A stretch of 64,000 nucleotides of DNA from Rutpela maculata. Its lineage: Eukaryota > Arthropoda > Insecta > Coleoptera > Cerambycidae. The position numbers and the translations under genes are program-made. The notes beneath the pieces were generated by a model. That model had not been told where the DNA came from. It made no database searches and saw only the letters and a list, made by a program, of their open reading frames with translations. Each line of letters opens with the position of its first letter. Position 1 is the stretch's first letter. The stretch is taken from assembly GCA_936432065.2 (NCBI GenBank), contig OW386290.2, positions 137,899,677 to 137,963,676 on the forward strand, in the 5' to 3' direction. Shown piece by piece: positions 55,718 through 64,000 of this stretch.

Positions 55718-57106
55718 TAATAGTACATATAGATTACAAGTGGATGGAAGGGTCTATGTAACAATAAAATGATTTTGAGATAATTGATCCCAAAGTTTTT
55801 AACAACCTACCAATTTCAACAGTACATAGATCCTTTATCAATTTATAAATAAGATATTTAGCATTAGAAATAAATGTAATGTTCCTGAGGGAATTTTGTG
55901 TACTTATAGCCTTCATTCATATAAAAAACTCGTTTTTTTCGGAAATGTCACATAGGCCCTTCATCCAGTTGTGTCTTTAATTGATTTATTTCAAGTAACA
56001 CAACACATTCTTCTAGAAATTTTATTGTTGACTACGAAAAAAATATTTGCGCTCAAAAATTCCTGGTGAGTCAAGAATTATACGCACTTTTTGGCGCGCT
56101 TTCACAGATTTTCTACGTAACAGTTTAATATATCTTGTACTAGTAATCGAATGGGAATTTTAAAAATACTGGCTTATTTTAAATAAAATTCTTAAAAAAT
56201 ATAGACCTGTCCGATATCTTGGAAAAAATAGAAAATACCAAAAACGGCTGAAAATATCAAAACTGAATATCTTTTCGATAAGAAGCAGTAATTTCAGCAA
56301 AGTTGGCAAAAATAAAACTCATCTATGGTCAAATATAATGCACCAAACCCGGACGTTGGAACTGTCAAATATAGCAGGAGAAATGAAATTTTTAATTCTC
56401 CGTCAAGTAACAAAGAGGCATTGTGCGGCACTTTTTTTCGATTACAGGTTCTTTTGAGTACCTTTAAAAAAGTGCATTTTTTACAATTTTCAAAAATGCG
56501 TTTTCTTTGACCCTCGTTTTTCACCCAATTTTCATCGAAACGGAATGAAACATACCATAGAAAGTCTCGTATAACTTCAAAAATTTAATACAAAATAAAA
56601 CTTCATTAATTTGAAAAGAAAATTTATTAAGCATAGACATGATAATAATAATAATATATGAATATATGATCAGTATTCAGGATCAAACAGTTATGACTAG
56701 AGTAGTTTGTTATTTTAGGTACATTAAAATATAATATTACAAAGTAATTTCGAACAATCATATTATGTAATAAGTTTCAAAAATATTAATGACATACAAG
56801 TTCGTATTAGATCTAGGCTGATAAAATCAAATCTATCAAATAACTAGCTATAACTTATTCCTCCTTTAGGTAACTACGAGGTAATTCATTAATTTCTATT
56901 AAGATTGATCATTACGATTCAAGCAAAGCATTATACAAAGATAGTTATATAGATATTTTACATGATAGTGAGAATAAAGAGAGTAACGATCGTATTATGC
57001 AAGTATGTAATTGAAGATGATATTTAATGACATTTCAAATTTTTTAACCGACAGTGAATTATCGGAATAAATATTTTTATAATAAATAGTTTCAAATTAA
57101 TAATAA
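55718..57106. other. AT-rich stretch without a gene
   Basis: No conserved frame or recognisable repeat; short (AAT)n tracts near 56640. Confidence 0.45.
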
Positions 57107-57838
57107 TATAATATAACATAACATAACATAATATAATATAATATAATATAATATAATATAATATAATATAATATAATATAATATAATATAATATAATATA
57201 ATATAATATAATATAATATAATATAATATAATATAATATAATATAATATAATATAATATAATATAATATAATATAATATAATATAATATAATATAATATA
57301 ATATAATATAATATAATATAATATAATATAATATAATATAATATAATATAATATAATATAATATAATATAATATAATATAATATAATATAATATAATATA
57401 ATATAATATAATATAATATAATATAATATAATATAATATAATATAATATAATATAATATAATATAATATAATATAATATAATATAATATAATATAATATA
57501 ATATAATATAATATAATATAATATAATATAATATAATATAATATAATATAATATAATATAATATAATATAATATAATATAATATAATATAATATAATATA
57601 ATATAATATAATATAATATAATATAATATAATATAATATAATATAATATAATATAATATAATATAATATAATATAATATAATATAATATAATATAATATA
57701 ATATAATATAATATAATATAATATAATATAATATAATATAATATAATATAATATAATATAATATAATATAATATAATATAATATAATATAATACAATACA
57801 ATACAATACAATATACTATAATATAATGTAATATATTA
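57107..57838. repeat. Pentanucleotide microsatellite (ATAAT)n, about 700 bp
   Basis: From about 57124 to 57792 the sequence is an essentially uninterrupted ATAAT repeat, more than 130 units. Variant ATAAC units mark the left edge (57115-57130) and ACAAT units the right (57793-57812). The long open frames of I-L-Y-Y type on the - strand are translations of it: five bases per unit read in any frame without a stop. Confidence 0.98.
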
Positions 57839-58247
57839 TAATATAAGCACCTCAAGTAATACGTCCCCCTTAATCCTTGAAGGCTCTGGAGCCTTGTATG
57901 GGAGAGGCTACACATTTAGAGACAAAGTACACGTAGACTATTATATGTGACATAGCATTTAATAACTTAATAACATTTATCTACTATCTAGTCAGATTAG
58001 GTACAATATATTATTTACATAATCTATTACTTTTTCATGCCTTTATTTCATATCTACTTATTCTACATAAACAATGGTGAAGTGCAGTGGTGTAATCTTC
58101 TATTACTTTCTGAAGTTATGATAAAGTTTGAAGAAAAGTGTAGAATGAGTATGCTGTTTTCAACATCTAAAAAGTAAAATTATAATCAAAACCAACAAAA
58201 ACAAAAGAGAAATATCGTTAGAGTTCATTCATGAATATAATATAATA
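57839..58247. other. AT-rich stretch without a gene
   Basis: Nothing recognisable besides a short GC-richer patch at 57860-57905. Confidence 0.4.
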
Positions 58248-59692
58248 CTACGGGAGCCCACTCTAACTGTACGTGGCCCCCCGATCCTTGTGGACAATGT
58301 TAAGATTAAAGTCTAAGGAACAATTTTAGACATGTTCCAAAAAAAAACTGGCTGTACTTTCAAAATGGCGTCCATGTTTATAAAAAAAAATTTGCAAATA
58401 TTGTTTTTGTCATTTAACACAAAAACTAAAAAAGATGAAGAAAGACTTTCTACACAAAAAACTAAGTGCATAACATTTTCTGCAACTTTGTGTCTATACA
58501 ATATTTGTATATGAGGTACCATTTTCCAGATAAATGATTCAGCTCTTAAAATAAAATATAAAATTCAATATAAAACGTAAGTAACACCTCATTCGCTTTC
58601 AGATTCACTGTCGCTGTCCCCCGATACATCGAATAATTCTTCCAAGTCTTCTTCCTCTATTGCCTCATTTATGATATCGTTATCACCCTCACTTTCGTCT
58701 ATTATGATTTGATTTGGAATCATCTCCTGAAGAATTTCAGTAAGCGACTGAGGTAGTATTTTATCTGCTGAACCCCAAAGAGGTTCTCCATTTTCTTACC
58801 ATCCATAATCATTCCAAGGCTTTGGAATATTGTGAATACCTTCGTCGGCTAATCGCCAAATACGCGTTTGGTAAACTCCTTTTAATATGCTCGATAAGAC
58901 AAGCTCTTAATGGTGGAATCGAAGAAAAATTAACTTTTGTGTCAATTGATAAAGATAAATCTTTGTCACCACATTTCTGTCTAAGGCAATTAGGCGAAGC
59001 TCGTCTACGCTAGCGCATTTCTTTGATACGTATGGCAAATGTAAACTCCTCTAATAATGCGACTAATTTATCATCAATATCCCAGCTGCTCTCCAAATCT
59101 TGAAATGTTTGGATATATTTGGTATATTTGGGAAAAAGTAACATTTTTAGGGTTCTCTTTTTTTTTTAAATTTCTGCACAAAAAATATTTTGAATAAAAT
59201 TGCCTGCAATTTTGCTTTAATGCAATGTTCTGATAGGATACCGTTTTCGAGATAAATTACAATATTATTATTACTATTTTATTTTTTGTTAAGTTAATAA
59301 TATAGAGTTATGTTATATGCCTTACAATAATTGTCACAGTTATTTCCTCTAAATGATTTGCGATATATGAATTTCCATGTTTTCTTAATTTTGGACTCAT
59401 TTATTTGGAAAATGGTAACTCCTATCATAATATTGAATAGAAACAAAATTGTAGAAAATTTTATGCACGTTTCTTTTTGTGAAAAAAGTTGGTCCAACTT
59501 TTTTAGTTATTTGGTTAAATGACAAAAACAACATTGGCAACAGTTCTTTTTTACATATAGCTGCCATTTTGAAAGTACAGTCAGTTTTTGGGGGGAGGGA
59601 CATGTCTAAAATTGGCTTTAATCTTTGTGGAAAAGATTGTCCCCTAGAATCTGGGGAGGAGGGGGGTGTGCACGTATAGCTAAGGAGGACTA
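58248..59692. mobile_element. Long-TIR element E3 (about 1.45 kb)
   Basis: The left arm (58251-58560: AATTTTAGACATGTTCC, GGCTGTACTTTCAAAATGGC, TTGTTTTTGTCATTTAAC, ACCATTTTCCAGATAAATGA) pairs with the right arm (59395-59690: TCATTTATTTGGAAAATGGT, GTTAAATGACAAAAACAA, GCCATTTTGAAAGTACAGTC, GGACATGTCTAAAATT). The arms are about 300 bp, roughly 75-80% alike by eye. It encloses a remnant of the same protein family as E1 and E2, on the - strand. Confidence 0.8.
58589..59125 (-). pseudogene. E3 gene remnant: C-terminal end of protein family X
   Basis: Read on the - strand: TFQDLESSWDIDDKLVALLE, EFTFAIRIKEMR, VNFSSIPPLRACLIEHIKR, shift near 58885, VYQTRIWRLADEGIHNIPKP, WNDYGW-stop-ENGEPLWGS, ADKILPQSLTEILQEM, then an acidic tail ending DVSGDSDSESESE and TGA at 58589. 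The L-P-P-x-x-x-x-L-x-x-H-x-x-R, YQ-x-x-I-W and P-K-P-x-x-x-G-W series is the C-terminal signature of family X. Two stops and one or more shifts. Confidence 0.75.
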
Positions 59693-60359
59693 TAATATAT
59701 TGACTATCAGTCTGCTATTAATATTATTATTAAAATTTCAGGGAAGTTTATTTATGATTACAGCGGTAATCGATAATCTCTTAACAAGAGTAACTAATAA
59801 TATGTAGACATATTATATCTACGAATAAAGTATAGTCCATAAACGAGCTGTTTTGGAAATAGCTTGGTAACAGTTCCTGATATCCAGAATCCTTAACTAG
59901 AAACTTATTTTTTCGATTTCCAAAACAATTACTATAAGGAATAGTTTTCTAGAGTACTATTGTTTATCATAAAAATACTTTGCCTCCGTTTTAATTTTAA
60001 TGAACGTTTGGTTTTCAAATAGACTAAATATAATACTAATTACGCAAAGAGGTAAAATATTTTTAAGATTTTTATGTCAAAAAAAAGTCAAAATAAAAGC
60101 TTGTGGTGTATATGTGTTATATATATTCACGTAGATATATATTAGAGTGAGATCCCAGAGCTGCCAGACCTACGTCATTTTAGCAAAGCTAATATTTTGA
60201 CAACAAATAGTGTAATATCTAGTTAAGAATGTATGCGTATTTGTTAGTTTGAAAGCGGGGCCCTTTTGCAGAAAACGGGTATAAAAGGTATATAAAAATT
60301 TTATTCAGTACGTTAAAGTATGATAGCTGGATTATTTTACACGTGACACGCTAACTACA

Positions 60360-60428
60360 TGGTGTAAGCGTCAACCTCCGGAACTTAAAGTTCGAGGTTC
60401 GATCCCTGAGCGTTCTCAGTTTTTTTTT
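60360..60428 (+). promoter_or_regulatory. Pol III A box / B box and T-run terminator in the left arm
   Basis: A box TGGTGTAAGCG (60360-60370) fits TRGYNNANNNG. B box GTTCGATCC (60397-60405) fits GWTCRANNC exactly. A run of nine T (60420-60428) follows. The acceptor and T stems do not pair properly, so it is a degenerate tRNA-like head, not a working tRNA. Confidence 0.65.
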
Positions 60429-60530
60429 CAAATATACGTACTAAGAAAAAAAGTTATGGCCAAAAATAATAAATATTTCCCTTTCGGTTGTCTTTTTCTT
60501 GGTAATCGCCACTTTAAGTTAATATTTGTT

Positions 60531-60601
60531 GAAAAAAAAAAGCTGAGAACGCTCAGGATCGAACCTTGGACCTTAAGATTTGGAGGTTGACGCTTACACC
60601 A
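60531..60601 (-). promoter_or_regulatory. Pol III A box / B box and terminator in the right arm
   Basis: Mirror image of the left block: the A box complement CGCTTACACCA ends at 60601, the B box complement GGATCGAAC is at 60556-60564, and the A run (T run on the - strand) is at 60531-60540. The two blocks converge on the spacer. Confidence 0.6.
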
Positions 60602-60810
60602 CGTCATTACTATGTCACGTGGAAAATAAACCAACTATCATATTTTAACGTACTGAGTAAAATTTGTATGTACCTTTTGTACCTGTTTTCTGCAAAAGGG
60701 CCCCTCTTTCAAACTAGCAAATACGCATACGTTCTTAATTAGATATTACACTATCTGTTGTCAAAATATTAGCTTTGCTAAAATGACGTAGGTCTGGCAG
60801 CTCTGGGATC

Positions 60811-62220
60811 TTGGACTATATGTTTATATACTTGAAGATATTTAGGACAATTTAATTGACATGAAAAATAATGAAATTTTGACAATCAGTCACCTGACAA
60901 CGACACTTCATTTACATTCGACACCCTGCAACAGCGTCGTTAAAAACATAAAAGTTAGGCATCTGGAACGGACAATTTTCGATCCAGTAGAAAACAGCAA
61001 TTTCAACGTATGATATAAATAACAGTATTTTGTATATTTCGTCTTTGAATTAGGACATAGAATGGGAACGGCAACGTCAAGTTTATAAATTGGATGTTAT
61101 TGTAAATGAAATTTTTCTATTTATCTGTGGAATCAATTAATCGGAAGAAAAGCAATTAACTATTTGCTTACAATCAATCCACACGCTGGATAATTTTGAT
61201 TCCCATAAAACAAAGGATAATGTAGAAATTACCGATGAAAGGAAAAGAATAACTGAAAATGTTCCTACAAATCAAACTCCGAGAGCAAACGCAAACATGT
61301 CGAGGAAACTTTTAAACATTCATTCTGTGTTCTGTAAATAAAATTGTCGCTTATTTTAAAAGAAATGTCCCATTGTCTGGTCTTAAATACAGAGAGAGCA
61401 TTCGATAATATCTCTTATAAGTCAATAAAAAGAGTAAGTGACAGAGAGGAAAAGTTCCAGACCACCAATTAAAAGACGGATTAATTTCATGCATATTCTA
61501 TACACGCTTACAACCCCTGAAAGTCGCCCCTGGGGTTAAATATTTTTTCATTTTTTTATGGGTTAATTAAGCGGTTTTCAATAACGTTAAACTGAAAAAA
61601 TTAATTAATATGCCAATGTCTATACTAACAACCCCCAATGGTAAATATATTTTGAATTGGTTTTTCGATCCTATTCAAACGGCTTGCTGTAAAGTCCAAC
61701 AGAAAAAAGCTGAAATACACAATTTTTCAGAAAAATAACCCCTAAAAGCCACTTATTTATTTTTGAAATTATTTTTCCCCTTTACATATGTGATTATTAA
61801 TCGGCCTATGACAAAATTAGATTTTTGGCCACTTTTTGAAATTTTCGGCCGACTGTGAGACCCTATGGTATTCACAAGAAATCTTTTTAGCCAGAGGTGA
61901 AGGCAGACACCTTACGACCTACCAGCTCTAAATTAATCTAGTTACAAATTCTATAAGATGTGATTACTTACAAAAATAACAGTTCTATTGTTAACATCGA
62001 TAAAACCCTCAGCTGAAATGCATGTATGATATTGGCTTCTTGTCATCATTATTAGCATGTATTTTCTTACGGGAATTATGTTTGGCAAGTACCAGCTACA
62101 GTGGTAATATAAGGAATTGCCTATTGCTTCAGCCTTAAACAAACATTTAATATGAGGTTACGAAAGCAATTGAAACAGAATTTTACAAGTTATATATTAA
62201 TCAGTACTTTCTCTAAATAC
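60811..62220. other. AT-rich stretch without a gene
   Basis: No conserved frame on either strand; no clear repeats. Confidence 0.4.
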
Positions 62221-62972
62221 ACAGTGTGTCCCAGGATAGATGTAACGAGAGATGTAACGAACTAAAAATTTTGGAATTTTGGAATGGTATTTGGGGATTG
62301 AGTCCTGCTTGTTGTAAAACTAAAGTATACCAAAAATGACTTGATTTGGTATTCTACAGGGTGTTTTATAAGCAAAGTTGTAAAAATCACCACTAATAAA
62401 GTACCTTTATTTTTTAAAATATGAAAAAATTCCACTAAGAAAAGTTATTTAGAATGCAATTTTGTACCTCTGTACCAAATTTCAGGAATACGAAATTATT
62501 TTTTTGAAACTTCCCATTTTTTGCGAATTAAGAGTTGAATTCATATTTAAAGTTGTGTTCGATTAACATTATACCTTCTTACATCTCGTATATTCAATTT
62601 TTTATTTAGCAATAGCCTACTTTTTGAGATGATTAATATTTGCACCTACACAATTTTAAATATAAATTCAACTCTTAATTCGCAAAAAATGGGAAGTTTC
62701 AAAAAAATAATTTTATATTCCTGATATTTGGTATAGAGATATAAAATTGCATTTTAAATAACTTTTCTTAGTGGAATTTTTTCATATTTTGAAAACTAAA
62801 GGTACTTTATTAGTGGTGATTTTTACAACTTTGCTTATAAAACACCCTGTAGAACACCAAATCAAGTCATTTTTTGTATACTTTAGTTTTGCAACAAGCA
62901 GGACTCAATCCCCAAATACCATTCCAAAATTCCAAAATTTTTGGTCCATTACATCTATCCTGGGACACACTG
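62221..62972. mobile_element. Near-perfect foldback MITE (752 bp) with mariner-type ends
   Basis: ACAGTGTGTCCCAGGATAGA at the left and TCTATCCTGGGACACACTGT at the right. Pairing continues almost without gaps through ATTTGGGGATTGAGTCCTGC, TACAGGGTGTTTTATAAGCA and CTTCCCATTTTTTGCGAATT to a centre near 62600; arms about 330-345 bp. The first 12 bases match the ends of the mariner-type element at 50532, so the same transposase could have moved both. Confidence 0.9.
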
Positions 62973-63099
62973 TAAATAATAATAACTACTTAGTGGAAAG
63001 TCAAACACCTTTTCTTTTTGTGCTTGCGTCTTGTATTCAATCCGCAACAGTTTACAAGGCATTTCTTACAATTAATTATTTTTTATTTATTTGCTTTTA

Positions 63100-64000
63100 T
63101 CATGATTAGAGAATATTATTTAGGTATTATACAAATCACAACTTACACACTTTTTATTTATTATGAAAATACCTACTTTCTGTATATTGTTGCCCTAATC
63201 TGGGCACGCTAATATACTAGTCAGGTAAATACTTTAAAACACTCATTATTGGAGAATCAATCAAGACAACTACTCTTCTAGCTAATACTGACGAAGTATT
63301 GAATTACATGATAGGATTCTTAGCATTTTAAAGAAAAAAAAAGTATATTGAAAATACTTAAATCATTTATTCAAATTTAATCATTCACACTTTTTTATTT
63401 AATTTGAAATTATCTACTTTCTGTATATTGGTGCCTTAATCGGGTCACGCTAATATACTACGTAGGAAAACACTTTAAAACACTCATTATTGGAAAACCA
63501 ATCAAAACAACTACTCTTCTAGCTAATACTGACGAAGTATTGAATTACATGATAGGATTCCTGGCATTTTAAAGCAAAAAAATATATTGAAAATAGTTAA
63601 ATTATTGTTGTGAATGACTGAATTTCAATAAATAATTTAACTATTTTCAATATATTTTTTTTGCCTTAAAATGCCAGCAATCCTATCATGTAATTCAATA
63701 CTTCGTCAGTATTAGCTAGAAGAGTAGTTATTTTGATTGGTTTTCCAATAATGAGTGTTTTAAAGTGTTTTCCTAAGTAGTATATTAGCGTGACCCGATT
63801 AAGGCACCAATATACAGAAAGTAGATAATTTCAAATTAAATAAAAAAGTGTGAATGATTAAATTTGAATAAATGGTTTAAGTATTTTCAATATACTTTTT
63901 TTTCTTTAAAATGCTAAGAATCCTATCATGTAATTCAATACTTCGTCAGTATTAGCTAGAAGAGTAGTTGTTTTGATTGATTCTCCAATAATGAGTGTTT
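63100..64000. repeat. Dispersed repeat B: two direct and two inverted units forming a palindrome
   Basis: AAACACTCATTATTGGA starts units at 63237 and 63478 (241 bp apart). From about 63619 the sequence runs backwards as the complement of both, and base 64000 pairs with 63237. Each unit includes CTACTCTTCTAGCTAATACT, GACGAAGTATTGAATTACAT and a TATATTGAAAATA block. The palindrome continues beyond the window. The open frames here are by-products. Confidence 0.9.

Larger units (their letters stand above)
60151..60810. mobile_element. Foldback element of 660 bp with tRNA-like arms
   Basis: The arms (60151-60450 and about 60515-60810) pair nearly along their whole length: GATCCCAGAGCTGCCAGACC ... 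with ... GGTCTGGCAGCTCTGGGATC. Each arm contains a tRNA-like block with A and B boxes followed by a T run towards the centre. The spacer is about 60 bp. Confidence 0.9.

Noticed and set aside
57024..57915. Three overlapping open frames of 239-272 codons on the - strand, I-L-Y-Y repeats
   Set aside because: They are translations of the ATAAT microsatellite in each frame; no protein is implied.
60360..60428. A functional tRNA gene
   Set aside because: The A and B boxes are good but acceptor and T stems do not pair, and it is mirrored in the other arm; called tRNA-like only.
62771..63212. Open frames of 112 and 64 codons with hydrophobic stretches
   Set aside because: They cross from the arm of the foldback into repeat B and have no recognisable domain; AT-rich by-products.

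Overview
The window looks like a transposon-rich insect nuclear genome. It is strongly AT-rich, has spliced genes with long introns, carries two exons of an insect odorant receptor, and holds a retinol-dehydrogenase-type gene with insect-like exon structure. There are no bacterial features (no operons, no Shine-Dalgarno sites, no tRNA/rRNA genes). The order cannot be fixed from sequence alone; a beetle would fit but this is a guess.

Only two host genes are visible. (1) A short-chain dehydrogenase/reductase of the RDH11-14 type lies on the + strand from about 7526 to 22369. It has four coding exons (7670-7787, 13711-14073, 18712-18834, 22039-22364) that add up to 930 nt (309 codons plus stop). 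(2) An odorant receptor (7tm_6) lies on the - strand, with exon 1 at about 40682-40927 and exon 2 at 36997-37475. Its later exons are not found. The two genes point towards each other.

Left edge (1-7500): the 3' end of a Ty3/gypsy-type retrotransposon (Pol C-terminus, polypurine tract, LTR of about 2 kb with internal tandem repeats), then degenerate repeats, a 12-bp microsatellite, and a 30-bp satellite organised into a 239-bp higher-order repeat between two copies of one dispersed repeat. RDH introns 1 and 3 hold two copies of the same hAT-like transposon in opposite orientation (about 98% amino-acid identity), so exons 2-3 are bracketed by roughly 3-kb inverted repeats.

23.5-27.4 kb: a non-LTR retrotransposon on the - strand, with an ORF1-TAG-ORF2 arrangement in one frame. 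28-36.4 kb: a nest of foldback elements, MITEs and a fragment of a restriction-like-endonuclease LINE. 36.4-41 kb: the odorant-receptor exons, with a mariner-type transposase relic and foldbacks in the intron. 41.7-47.5 kb: a 5.8-kb composite with terminal inverted repeats, holding a Jockey-type LINE, inserted into a repeat whose unfilled version occurs at 63 kb. 48.4-59.7 kb: three separate long-TIR elements, each carrying a decayed piece of the same protein family, with a 1.3-kb Tc1/mariner element nested in the first. 55-64 kb: further foldbacks, a pentanucleotide microsatellite of about 700 bp, and a palindrome that runs off the right edge.

The most interesting signals are the three TIR elements sharing one poorly described protein family, the in-frame TAG between ORF1 and ORF2 of the LINE in a readthrough-like context, the inverted transposon pair around RDH exons 2-3, and a foldback whose two arms carry Pol III A/B boxes. 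Frame breaks are described by position only. All family assignments come from reading translations by eye; no database search was run.
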